Source: Aristolochia californica
Lineage: Eukaryota; Streptophyta; Magnoliopsida; Piperales; Aristolochiaceae
Direction: 5' to 3'
NCBI GenBank assembly: GCA_029961685.1
Contig: JARWKL010000003.1
Coordinates: 10,610,459 to 10,674,458 of the forward strand
Length of the DNA stretch: 64,000 nucleotides
Of the stretch, positions 43,001-53,084 are shown in pieces (the first letter of the stretch is position 1; the number at the start of each line of letters is the position of its first letter). The notes under the pieces are model-generated. The model searched no databases. It worked only from the letters and a program-made list of their open reading frames with translations, and was not told where the DNA came from. A program made the position numbers and the translations under genes.

Positions 43001-46000
43001 TGGCGGAAAATGATCCAGCTTTAGGAAACAATAAAGAGGTTACTCACTTTTAAGGGTAGCTTCAAACACAAATCACCTATTGGGTGAAGATTAAAAAACT
43101 TGACTCAAGTTGGATGTTGGGCACACTCCTATACTTTTTAAGTAGTGGGTCCAGGCATTGCTTTGAAGTGATGAAAACACAGGATGATAAACTAAAAAAA
43201 TACTCGAGGGAAACAACTTTTAACGGGAAAGAGGCAACTATGCAATACTCGTACTTCCAAATGAATCCAGAATGTGACCTTTTTTTAAAAAAACTAAGGG
43301 AGACTATAGAACTGAATTAACTTGACAAATTTGACCAAGTTTGACTCAAGAGAGAGAAAAAAAATCCTCTATGAACATAATAATTATGAAAAATAATAGA
43401 AACTTTCTAAAAATGGACTTCTCGTATAACATAATTACTTTTTAACACAACTTGACCAATTTGCAAAGAAAATATTCAAGAGATAATTTCTGGAATAAGG
43501 GACATTTAAGACACTAATATTTTGAATTTAGAATGAGCAAACAAGACTTTCTAATTCAAAATTTTCAGACTTCATCAAAAAAGGAAATTAAACTCATATG
43601 GGCAAAAATTCTCTTAAGGAAATTAATACACTGTGAGATAAAAGAAAGAAAACTTTTAATGAAGGAAAGAAACTCAAGTTGGTAAAATCTTGACTATACT
43701 TTGAAAACAAATAGGAAAGTTAACCATTAGCAACTCAAAAAGTAAAGCAAAAAATTCGGCTTAAATTCGGATTTTCGCATCCAACAGATACCAACATGAC
43801 GTTTGATTCTTCAATATATGGACGTCTCTCTCTATAAAGATCAGATTGAGAAACATTTTATTAGGATAGAAAGTAGACTCACATTGCTCTCTTTTGAGAT
43901 AAAATTTTCAATATAAATTCTTAGTCATGTTGGAACAAACCATTCAAAAAGTTGAGGTTTTTTACTGCTTCAGAAGTCAATTTCTCTTTCTAGAAAATCA
44001 TATTTCAATGATTCTTTTTGAGTTGGAAACTAGACTAAAAGATCTTTCCAATGGTATATAATTTTCTATATAAAATGTATAGTAAGAGAGGTTAGAAAAC
44101 CAATAAAAATAGGACATGAGAAAGAGATTAAAGGGATAAACGAGAAACTCCACTTTTTTCTTTTTCTTTTCCTTCTTCTTCTTCCTCCCTTTCTTCCCCT
44201 TTTCCATGTCAGATCTTTACCCACTCTGATAAAATGTTGATTTCTAGGGCCAACATACAAACACAAGAGATCTCAAGGGAAGGAGATGTTAAGTCGTAGA
44301 GCATAATTAACGCCCTATGCTGAGTTGGTCGCATATCATATTTCTAGAATATATTGACCGTTATTTCATTAAGGGCAGTTTGGGAACTTTACACTTGGAT
44401 TGCGGTTGCCCTAATTTTCTCTTTATAATTGGGGGGTGCTGCTATTAGGGTTTAATCATCTTTTTCTTTCTTTCGCGATTATTATTATTGTTCCTATTAG
44501 TTTGGAATTAGGGCGTTTAATTCCTAACAATTGGTATCAAAGCTTTGGTTCGTGATTGAGAGCAATGACTAACGAAGAAGATTGGCACTATGGATCAACA
44601 AGTTTGATGGTATGGATTTTGCATTCTGGAGGATGCAAATCGAAGATTATCTGTACAGTAAAAAGTTGCACGCACCACTTCTAGATATAAAACCAAATGG
44701 TTTGAAAGATGATGAGTGGAATCTCCTCAATAGACAAGTGTTTGGAGTAGTCCGATTAATACTATCGAAGAACATTGCTCACAACGTAGCATCGGAGAAA
44801 ACCACAACAGGGATGATAAAGATTATGACCAACATGTATCAGAACCCTTCTACAAATAATAAGGTACATCTCATGAAAAAACACTTCAATTTAAAGATGA
44901 CAGAAAATACATCAGTTCCATCGCATTTGAATGAGTTTAGCATGATTGTCAATCAATTGACATCCATTCAAATTAAATTTGAGATGAGGTTCGTGTTTTA
45001 ATTCTTTTAGCGTCTCTACCAAATTGTTGGGAGCCTATGAGGGTTGGGGTTAGCAACTCTATATGCAACGGGAAGTTGATCTTTAATGATGATCAAGATA
45101 CTATATTCGTGGAAGAAATTCGTAGAAAGGACTCCCAAGAATCGTCGACATCTAATTCTGCCCTAAGTTTCGATACTAGGAGTAGGAACTTCGAGAGGTT
45201 CCAACAAGGGCAATGGTAGAAGGAAGTCAAGGAATGGTAGAAGTAAGTCCAAATTCGGAAGGAATGTATATGCTGGAATTGTGGAAAGTATGGTCACATA
45301 AAGAAGAACTGATGAGCGTCGAAGAAGAATAAAAAGAAAAACAATACTGCAAATGCGGTGACTGAAGATGTTTTACTCTTCTCGATTGATAGCCTTATTG
45401 AATCTTGGGTGTTAGATTCAGGAACTTCTTTTTACACCACCGCACATCATGAGATCATGGAGAATTATGTTGTTGGAGATCACGGGAAGGTGTATCTTGC
45501 TGATGGAGAACCTTTGGATATTGTCGATATTGGTAATGTCAATTTGAGGATGTCAAACGGGATAGTGTGGAAAATTCACAAGGTGAGGCATGTACCAAAA
45601 CTGATGTGTAATCTGATATCAGCAGGATAACTTGATGATGAAGGTCATATTGTGACTTTTCATGGTGCTGCCTAGAAAGACATAAAGGGATCCATGGTTG
45701 TTGCACAAGGAGTTCAAACTGGAACTCTTTACATCACTTCCAGTTGCAGTTGCTGATGATGTTACTGATTCTAACTTGTGGCATTATAAGCTTAGTCACA
45801 TGAGTGAGCAGGGAATGAAAGTGCTTCAATCCAAAGCGAAGCTACCCGGGTTGAAAACTGTGAACAACGGTTTGTGTGAAGGTTGTATTTTTGGCAAGCA
45901 GAAAAGGGTTAGTTTTTCTAAGGCCGGAAAGGAACAAAAGACAGCAAAATTGGAGTTGGTTCACACTGATGCGTGGAGGCCTTCAACTGTTACTTCCCTC

Positions 46001-49000
46001 AGTGGTTCTAACTACTATGTGACAATTATTGATGACGTAAGCAGAAAGGTATGGGTTTATTTCCTAAACAAGAAATTTGATGTCTTTGATACCTTCAAAA
46101 GATGGAGAGCAATGGTTGAGAATGAGACAGATTTGAAGGTGAAACGTCCACAGTCAGATGATGGGAGAGAATACGTAGATGATAATTTCAAGAGGTATTG
46201 TGCCGATAACGGAATCAAGATGAAAAAGACCATTCCTAGAAAACCTCAACAGAATGGTGTGGCTAAGAGGATGAACAGAACTTTGAATGAGCGAGCTAGG
46301 AACATGAGATTACATGCGGGATTGCTAAATGTTGGAAGATGAGCCCAAGCCCACACGACCAAGGCCAGAAGAGGTCTGGAGCGGCCAAGAGGTATACTTT
46401 TCTTTCTTGAAAGTGTTTGGTTGTGTTTCTTATATTCACATTGATTTTGCTGCTAGTAAACTTGAAGCCAAATCTAAATTATGTTTCTTTATTGGCCATG
46501 GTGGTACCGAGTTTGGTTATCGCTTCTGGGATGACCAAAGTCATAAGGTTATCAGGAGCAAGGACGTGAAGTTATATGAAGGTGCCTTGTATAAAGACAA
46601 GTTAAGATCTTCCAGCTATTGAGATGGAGAATATTGCTCATAAAGACCAGGAGAACATACCCCTAGAAGTAAATCAAAACATTCCTGTGATTGAACTCAG
46701 GAGATTTGTCAGAACTAGCAAACCACCACAGAGGTACTCTCCGACACTTCATTATATTTTGTTGACTGATAAAGGTGAACCAGAGAGTTATGAGGAAGCT
46801 GTGCAAGTTGATGAATCAACCAAGTGGGAGTTGGCCATGCAGGATGAGTTGGATTCATTGTTATCCAATCAGACATGGCAGTTGACCAAGCTACCAAAAG
46901 GAAGGTCTTGCAAAATAAATGGGTGTACCGAATAAAAGAGGAACATGATGGCAGTAAGCGGTACAAGGCAAGACTTGTGGTAAAGGGCTTTCAACTAAAA
47001 GAAGGCATTGACTACACTGAGATTTTCTCTCCAGTAGTGAAATTTACAACTATTAGAACGGTGCTTGGACAAGTGGCAAATGAAAACTTGCACTTAGAGC
47101 AGTTGGATGTAAAGATAACCTGTCTTCATGGTGATTTGGAGGAAGAAAATTACATGATGCAACCACAGGGTATAAAGCACAAAGAAAGGAGAAAATAGTG
47201 TGCAAACTTCAAAAGGGCATGTATGGTCTTAAATAAGCTCCAATTCAATGGTATAAGAAGTTCAACACCTTTATGAGTAGTAATGATTTCTTGAGGTGTT
47301 AGGCAGATCATTGTTGTTATGTGAATAAGCTTGATGACTCCTACATCATTCTACTGCTATATGTTGATGACATGTGATAACAGGTATTTGCAAACAAGAA
47401 ATAGATAATTTAAAAAAGGAGTTGTCGAAGAAGTTTGCATTGAAGGATTTGGGTGCTGCAAAACAAATCCTTGGGATGAGGATTACTAGAGATACTAATG
47501 TCTTGAAACTGTCACAAGAAGAATATGTGAAGCTGCTGAGCAGAGTCAACATGAATGATGCAAAACCAATGAGTACTCCTTTGGCTAGTCACTTTAGGCT
47601 ATCTAAGGAGCAGTCACCTTCTACAGAGATGGAGCGAGCCAACATGGCCAATGTGCCTTATGCTTCTGCTATTGGCAGTCTCATGTAAGTCATGGTGTGT
47701 ACAAGACCAGACATAGCTCATGCAGTGGGAGTTGTGAGCAGATATATGAGTAATCCGGGTAAACAACATTGGGAAGCAATGACGTGGATTCTCAAGTATT
47801 TGAGAGGCATTGCAGATTCAACCTTATGTTTCACAAAGTTAGACTTGGGATTACAGGGTTATGTAGATGTTGACATGGCTGGAGACATTGAAGGCAGAAA
47901 GAGTACCACTGGATATGTATACACATTGGGTAGTACAGCAGTTAGCTGTGTCACTAAGTTGCAGAAGATAGTTGCTCTTTCCACCACTGAGCAAAATATA
48001 TTGTGGTGACCGAAGCCAGCAAAAAGATGGTATGGTTGCAGTCTTTATGGGAAGAACTAGGTCTCAAGAAGGGGAAGAATGTGTTGAATTGTGACTGTCA
48101 GAGCGCCATTCATTTAGCAAAGAATCTTGTTTATCATGCCAAAACAAAGCACATTCAAGTGCATTATCACTTCATCAGATCGGTTGTGAAGGACGAAATT
48201 TTAACACTTGAGAAGATAAGGGAGTCGGAATCTGGCTGATATGTTGACAAAGACTGTTACGATCGAGAAACTAAAGTTGTGTACAACTTCAGTTGGATTT
48301 CTCTCTAAGGATTGAGAAATTGTTGCCGCTACAGAGATATTGATGATGGATTAGTCTCCAAGTGGGAGATTGTTAAGTTGTGGAGACTAATTAACGCCCT
48401 ATGCTGAGTTGGTCACGGATTATTATTATTGTTCTCGTTAGTTGGAATTAGGGCGTTTAATTCCTAATAGAAGAGAAGAGAGGAGAGAATAAACCAAGGG
48501 AAAGAAGTGAAAATGAGAGAGCATTGTAAGGACGAATTTGAGCCAAGAGGAAGAGGCTTGAATGCTCTACCCCATGCCTTGAGGCAATATTTATAGTTGT
48601 GGAAAGGTGTTTGCAGTTACTACAATGCCCTTAGGGCTACATGCCTCAAAAAGAAAAATACAAAAGAGAACATACACCAGCTTATATAATTATAATTGTA
48701 GGTCATCTCTATGAAAGTTCTCTTTATTTACTAGCCATGCCAACCTTACTGCATGTTTTGAGGACAAACTTATACCAACAAAATTGCTTGAGATTTCGAG
48801 GACAATTTTTTGTCCAAAGTACTTGATACTTGGCATTCCAAAGGAACTCCCTAAGTAATTTGCATTGGAAGAAAATTCCTAAAGTGATTTTGAGTCACCT
48901 TCCCTTTGATGTAGTGCAGTGTATGTTTTAGATTGTTTTGGCATAAACTTTTTAAGTATGACGTGTGACTGTGAATAATTGTTATAGCTTGCCTCCATCA

Positions 49001-52000
49001 AAGCTTTCCTTTCTATTTGGGATAAACTTGCATTAAAATGAAGTCAAAAACTTACTATTATTAGCTCAAATGTCCCAAAGGCAATTTTGTAGGAAGAAGT
49101 GCTTGAACTGGTTGAAGAGGAATTCTTTGATTATTGGTGGTTTACATTGGGACAAGAGCAACTTCTTGGTTTCCAAGTTGTGCCTTCGCCATTACCATTT
49201 TAAGGGTTTGACTATAACAAAATTTACCAGTTGCTTGTTCATATCAAGGATCATCACACCTTGTTTAATTAGTTTGATAATCTTTTCTTTCAAAGTTAAA
49301 CATTTTTTTGTCGGATATTCGACCATTTGATGGTACTTGCAATACAATAGATCAGTTGTCTAGCCAATTTCTTTTGGTTGCTCAAACTTGAAAGATTTGT
49401 CATCGTTTGTTCAAGAAGATTAGAAAACACTTCTAGAATGTCTTCATCTGGAAATGGATACTTCCTATACCATCTTTTCCTTAAGAATGAGGCTTTGGCA
49501 GCATGAAACTTGCTTTACAAGGGAGGACTTAGCTTTTGGGGCAGTTGAGATGCTAAAAGCATGAGCTTTATCAACTGAAGTCGGGACATGAAGTTTTGAC
49601 TCTTTTCCAACTTTTGGGGTTCAGAGATTGGCAAGTTTCCATTTCCTTGAAGTATTCAATATCTCCATATTGTGTGCTTTTATGATTAACTCTTGGAAGC
49701 CTTTGGCTTCTTACTATGAAGAAACTAAAGTAAACTTCATTTCATCCCTTGTGTGCACATTTGGAATTTGGTCCCTATCAAGAGTTTGTGCAATTTTTGC
49801 AATTTTTTTTTAAATAATGCTGATTTTTATTAAGACAAAAGCTCAAAAGAGCATATTACAAAGGAGGGAATCCTTCCCATATAATGAGAGATTGCTGGAA
49901 AGTTCCGAATTTTGCCAATTTATCAGCCAAAGAGTTTCACCAAAAGTTAATGTAGGCAATTACTTTTTCATTTTTCATAGTTTGGTGTTGGTGAGTTCTA
50001 CTAAAGTGATGTTGTTATGAATGCTATACAAATTGGCTTAGGAACTCATTTTTGAGTTACTGCAATTGTCAATGGATTGGAGAGTTTGACAGACTAGTTG
50101 AAGGCATTTCTTTTCGACGAGTGGCTGAATTGTTTCACTATCAAGTTACCATCTGTTTTGCCATTATTGCAAGTCCCAAAAAAAGTAGGCAACATGTTGC
50201 TTTGAGTTATCATTTCTTATCAAACTGTTGGAATTTTGGTGGCTTGTACCTAAGCAGCATTCGTAGAGTTTGAATTCTCCTACTGTAAGACTGAATGTCA
50301 GTTTGAGATATTCATTGTGCATCATCCATTAGTTGAATGACGAAGTGTCTCCCTCTACAAATCAAAGAACTTGTTGGCTTTGTTGGAGCAGAAAATGTAT
50401 CGTTTGAAGTTGAGAAAATTTGAGGAGGATCTTCGGAATGGGTAGATTTATCATCATTGCCTCAATTTTGGACATTAGTTGTGCAATTTGAGTATCTTTT
50501 TGCATGCATTGGCACATCACTTTCCTTCATTACTTATTATAGCTTTCCAAGTAAAGTTTTTGCCTACACTATCATGATAGATACACTAACTCTTGGAGAA
50601 GTTGGTTGTGTTGAATTGCTTTTCCTCAAATCTTTTAAGGAGAACTGTTGTAGCAGTCCTTGCATCATTGTTGGCATCATTGTGGGGCTTGAAGTTCAAG
50701 ATGGACTTTTTGATGAAAAGATGAAGTTCTTGATCTATAACTGCTGCAGATGTAGCTGCCCAAAGATCAACATGGTACATAATTTTTTTTGCAAATTTGG
50801 AGGTCTTGAACTCTTTATTTTCTTCTGCTTCAAAGCATAGGTGTAGCACTGACAAATTCTTACTTATTAATCAGGTGACAGGATGGGAATGAGTAGTCAT
50901 GTAGTGTTAGAAGGAACCCCTTTGTTTCGTTTCGGCGGCTCCATGATGAATGGTGTGTCTGATTAGCTCCTTGCACGTAGATGGCAATGACCAAATCTGC
51001 TTTCTTTAGACTTAACAAGCTTAAATTTGAACTTGTCACCTTGAAATCATGGTTCTTCTTTGTACCTTGAGATACCATGAAGTTGGAACTGATTTTATTT
51101 TCCTTTAGTTTGTGGAGAAAGAGATGCGAGGTAGAGAATGTCCCACCAGGTATGCCAAAAATGTGGAAACATATAAAGTGTTTAGTCCGTGAATAGGCAT
51201 GACCTTAGCATAATCAATAAAAGAACAAAAAATTACAAGTTATACGAGTCCTATCTCTAGTAAGTCCTCTAATTCAATCTCCACTAGCAAGCTCGAAATG
51301 CCTTTATAGAAGAAGGAATGAATTGATTTAAATGCCTTGACTTTTGGATGAGTGGCCTTGAATTTCGTACTTATGCGTGGCGGTTTGAAGTCCTTTAGAG
51401 TGATAACAGGACTAATATGTTTTTTGCAACTCTTAAGGCAAATTTCGGAAAGAAGAAGGTTCCTTGTGAAGATTTTCAGAACCTCATTTCTCCTACAAGA
51501 TTTCAGTAAAATGGTAATGCTTCCAGTAACTCAGTTATCTCTTCCAAAGGCCCTCCCAAAAGTCCTCCCACCTAAGGGGGCTCTCTATTTATAAGGGGTA
51601 GAGGTGATTCAACCACCTCCCTTTTCTCTCCTTTAATCTCTTTTTGCCAAGTCCACATCTCATGAGATCATTGCATGTGGTAAAGCCAAGTCTCATGAGA
51701 TCACACCAAGTCATGAAGCCAAGTCTTCTCTTCATGAGATTGCGCCACATGGCAAAGCGAAGTCTTCTCTTCATGATATTGCAACATATGGTGCAGCCAA
51801 CTCTTCTCTTCATGAAATAGCGACATGTGAGAAAGCCAAGTCTCCTTTTCAACAACTGGCCAAGGATCTCTCTTAATTATGCCACATGTCAGATGACATG
51901 GAACAACATGTGCCCACGTGGCATTCATATGACCACATGTTATGCCACGTGGTGCTATATGTTGCCTATTGTGTCTGATTTTTGTGCCACCATCCATCAA

Positions 52001-52836
52001 GATGATTGGACTACCAATCATTGATCAAAAGGCTTCAATAAATGACCTATGTGTTTGATTTAGCTTCAATAGTGGTCCCACCTCTATTAGTCAACAACTT
52101 TGATTTTCAGGTTAACTTTTAGTTGACTACGTTGACTAGGGGTTGGCTTCTGCAGTTGTCAGCCTAGACTTGTATTGTTGGTGGAACTTTGAAACTTTGA
52201 TTGCCGATTGACTATGGGTTGACCATAATTTTGGTTTTGAACTTGTGTCATACAAGGTCAAGATGTTTAATCCAAGGTTGATTGTTTGTCAAAGTGTCGA
52301 TTGCTATTGGTTTGACTATTTGTCAAGGTATATACGCTTGACTTCAACCATTAGGTGGACTTCATGATCTCCATCGTTGATTGGTGCTTGTAATTTGGAC
52401 CATTGATCAAGGCTCCAAATTTTATGACGAAATTTTGATGTCTACAATTATATTTGCACATGAAAGAGGAAATAATCGCAGAATCCTTTAAGGATGCTCA
52501 AGCCATAGTTTCCTATCCTACACTACACCTAAGTAACCAAAGAAAATTTAAATAAGATGGAAAGAATCAAAAACTTACACAAACAACATCACTTTCCTCA
52601 AAAATACTACGCATGTTGAGTTCATCAACCACTGTCCGTCGTCTCTACAAGTGATAGATAGTAAAAGAAAGGAGAATTAGCACACAACATGCAAAGCCAA
52701 CAAAAAGGTCAGCTATAGCAAATTGGAGAAGAATTAATAAATTTACCTGGATACCATCTGGCAAGTTCATTGATGAAAGCATTAATACTGCATATTGACT
52801 GAAATTTATCTCTAACCTCCAGCGTTTTGGAGCAAT
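33911..52836 (-). CDS. RRP4: Exosome complex cap subunit RRP4 (3' exons only)
   Basis: Four exons on the - strand: 52836-52747, 52644-52579, 34701-34633, 34366-33911 (ends with stop), all GT-AG and phase 0, giving the C-terminal 226 residues. RRP4 is one of the three S1/KH cap subunits of the RNA exosome, which processes and degrades RNA in nucleus and cytosol. The first two exons carry APKRWRLEINFSQ and SSMNLPDGIQ (S1 domain); the third AEVRGFQHDGSLHLQARS; the last the YLVKRRKQHFHHLE link and the KH-domain loop GCNGFIWVG, then the C-terminal helical part. About 100 N-terminal residues are not found, so the 5' exons are probably beyond the right end or hidden past the transposon stack. The intron 52578-34702 is 17,877 bp. 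The coding exons contain no stop; the gene looks intact here. An insertion near the C-terminus is unlike the Arabidopsis protein in detail but not in domain content. Confidence 0.92.
34702..36503. other. Intronic sequence of RRP4, unassigned
   Basis: Only short open frames, no domain recognised. 35060-35460 is purine-rich and resembles LTR or leader sequence but has no partner copy that I could find. Confidence 0.35.
36504..36800 (-). pseudogene. Viral-like coiled-coil segment
   Basis: About 95 residues open on the - strand with heptad-like spacing of Leu/Ile/Val (NRLENAVENLQHKVNYL and further), ending before unassigned sequence. It lies in a different frame from the movement-protein-like part, about 290 bp downstream. 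It may be the region between movement and coat domains; no zinc knuckle is visible. Confidence 0.35.
37092..38063 (-). pseudogene. Viral-like second ORF with movement-protein-like region
   Basis: The frame opens at 38063 and stops at 37794, reopens to another stop near 37590, then runs open to 37092. The last part has a conserved-looking block with a Gly-Gly-Val-Arg-Ala-Asn-Leu motif, a Leu-Asp-Asp and a Thr-Leu-Ser-Leu, in the order seen in 30K-superfamily movement proteins of pararetroviruses, which enlarge plasmodesmata for cell-to-cell spread. It is broken by two in-frame stops. Family assignment is an inference. Confidence 0.42.
38067..38507 (-). pseudogene. Viral-like first ORF (146 residues)
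   Basis: An uninterrupted frame with no domain I can name. It is rich in charged residues and carries paired Cys (SCCEKYP). Its stop is separated from the next ATG by three bases, a spacing typical of compact viral genomes translated by reinitiation or leaky scanning. The original start may have been upstream, where the sequence is lost near the LINE edge. Confidence 0.4.
38540..42071 (+). mobile_element. LINE-F: 5'-truncated L1-like retrotransposon with RNase H tail
   Basis: The + strand order is end of endonuclease (SGKNFAWTND near 38570, SDHWPILLDTKIGKWG near 38725), reverse transcriptase (39018-39671, with NEIKRATLGIAADHAPRPDG), further RT blocks with stops to about 40600, a Trp-rich zinc-finger-like region (about 41050-41480), and RNase H (FKLNFDGRDYGN at about 41600). 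It ends AATAAAATATTTGCTTCTCTT plus an A8 run at 42063-42070. Stops and frameshifts occur throughout. No clear target duplication. It is in RRP4's long intron, opposite to RRP4 transcription. Confidence 0.82.
39018..39671 (+). pseudogene. LINE-F reverse transcriptase remnant
   Basis: A 217-codon open stretch covering the N-terminal RT region of plant L1-like elements, with FSTNEIKRATLGIAADHAPR and LLKGNIFGMVQSFFRCG. The normal Pro-Gly-Pro-Asp-Gly motif has become Pro-Arg-Pro-Asp-Gly. The frame stops before the catalytic Asp-Asp block, which is only present in shifted frames beyond. Confidence 0.7.
44583..45320 (+). pseudogene. Copia-H gag remnant
   Basis: The frame 44582-45001 has the Tnt1-type capsid start (INKFDGMDFAFWRMQIEDYL) and KVHLMKKHFNLKM. 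It stops at 45001, and the remainder continues in another frame with SNSICNGKLIF. The zinc knuckle CWNCGKYGHIKKN at about 45270-45311 is followed by TGA where the final Cys codon should be. Confidence 0.8.
45358..48330 (+). pseudogene. Copia-H pol remnant (protease, integrase, RT, RNase H)
   Basis: Protease SWVLDSGTSFYTTAHH (45358-45630). Pre-integrase and integrase in 45698-46342 with LWHYKLSHMS, HTDAW, SDDGREY and GVAKRMNRTL, where the catalytic Glu (GVAER) is now Lys. A small deletion shifts the frame at about 46340. RT frames follow at 46329-46622, 46624-46935 and 46875-47198 (WVYRIKEEHDGSKRYKARLV, EQLDVKITCLHGD). YVDDM is at about 47359-47373. Connection and RNase H are at 47374-48239 (STPLASHFRL, TRPDIAHAVGVVSRYM, NCDCQSAIHLAKN). 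About seven disabling changes in all. Confidence 0.85.
48744..51161. other. Non-coding interior of the Tat-type element
   Basis: Mostly unreadable; only the gag-end block at about 49345-49190 (- strand) is recognisable. A - strand frame at 50855-50586 is open for 89 codons but matches nothing I know. The rest holds no feature I can support. Confidence 0.4.
51162..52446 (-). mobile_element. Putative LTR of the Tat-type element
   Basis: TG...CA bounded on the - strand, 1285 bp, ending next to the primer-binding region. It contains a 42-bp tandem repeat (51640-51855) and six TTGAC(T/C) motifs within 52123-52345. No second LTR copy is in the window, so the boundaries are inferred. Confidence 0.42.
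51640..51855. repeat. ~42-bp tandem repeats
   Basis: About five units containing GCCAAGTCTTCTCTTCATGAG with small changes. They create an artificial - strand frame repeating FMKRRLG. Confidence 0.85.
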
Positions 52837-53084
52837 CTAGCAGAAACCACTGATAGTTAACAAATCAACATGAACAACCACATAGGTAACATAAAACACC
52901 CAAGAAGTAACTGCACTGGGAGCAGAAAACTATGATAAAACCATATTAAATAATTGTCATTTAAACATGTTATTTTTGTTAAGCTTTTGCCTCCAAAAAA
53001 AAAAAAAAAAAAAAGACATGTTCTATTGATCCTTTTTTCAAAAAATGATGAATTATTTAAGGGCCAAGGGACCAAGCAGCAAAC
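52837..53084. other. RRP4 intron sequence with an A20 tract
   Basis: It follows (on the - strand precedes) the RRP4 exon at 52747-52836. TTTTGCCTCC plus about 20 adenines at 52997-53015 resembles the 3' tail of a tiny LINE insertion; the same GCCTCC-A(n) word occurs at 20326-20350. No earlier RRP4 exon is seen. Confidence 0.4.

Larger units (their letters stand above)
44287..48469 (+). mobile_element. Copia-H: Tork/Tnt1-like Ty1/copia retrotransposon
   Basis: The 5' LTR is 44287-44529 (243 bp) and the 3' LTR 48371-48469 (99 bp, missing its middle); both begin TGTTAAGT and share GGGCGTTTAATTCCTAA. The primer-binding site TGGTATCAAAGC is at 44532-44543 and the polypurine run CAAGTGGGAGA at about 48359-48369. 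Flanks GGAGA/GAAGA suggest an imperfect target duplication. Gag and pol are complete in order but broken. It interrupts the right LTR of LARD-G and is therefore younger than it. Confidence 0.88.
42312..48743 (-). mobile_element. LARD-G: non-coding LTR retrotransposon split by copia-H
   Basis: The left LTR is 42312-42706 (395 bp, TG...CA) followed by a polypurine tract GAGGGGGAG. The right LTR starts at 44235, is interrupted at 44286 by copia-H and resumes at 48470 to about 48743. The primer-binding site at 44223-44234 is mutated (TTTTATCAGAGT instead of TGGTATCAGAGT). The right LTR lacks the last ~50 bp of the left one. The 1.5-kb interior has no gag or pol; 42800-42895 and 42960-43320 match LARD-D, and 43750-43880 matches LARD-B. 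Confidence 0.78.
42072..52446 (-). mobile_element. Remains of a Tat-type Ty3/gypsy retrotransposon (5' half)
   Basis: The right end is a putative 5' LTR (52446-51162 on the - strand, starting TGTAGACATCAAAATTTCG and ending TTTCCACA). It is followed by TTTTGGCATACCTGGTGGGAC, similar to the conserved primer-binding region of Tat/Ogre-type elements. About 49345-49190 encodes a gag-end block YCKYHQMVEYPTKKCLTL. Matching repetitive sequence continues at 48744-49000 and again at 42072-42311, on the other side of LARD-G, so LARD-G inserted into it. No pol or 3' LTR remains; the element ends at LINE-F. Confidence 0.5.

Noticed and set aside
43998..44266. Lys-rich - strand ORFs
   Set aside because: Arise from a CT-rich tract next to the primer-binding site of LARD-G.
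50586..50855. 89-codon - strand ORF as a gene
   Set aside because: No recognisable motif, and it lies within the interior of a decayed gypsy element.
51589..52021. Two - strand ORFs with repeating MKRRLG or MSHMSLFH units
   Set aside because: Products of the 42-bp tandem repeat in an LTR.
52997..53015. A20 tract as the tail of LINE-M
   Set aside because: LINE-M is on the - strand, so its tail should be T-rich on the + strand here.
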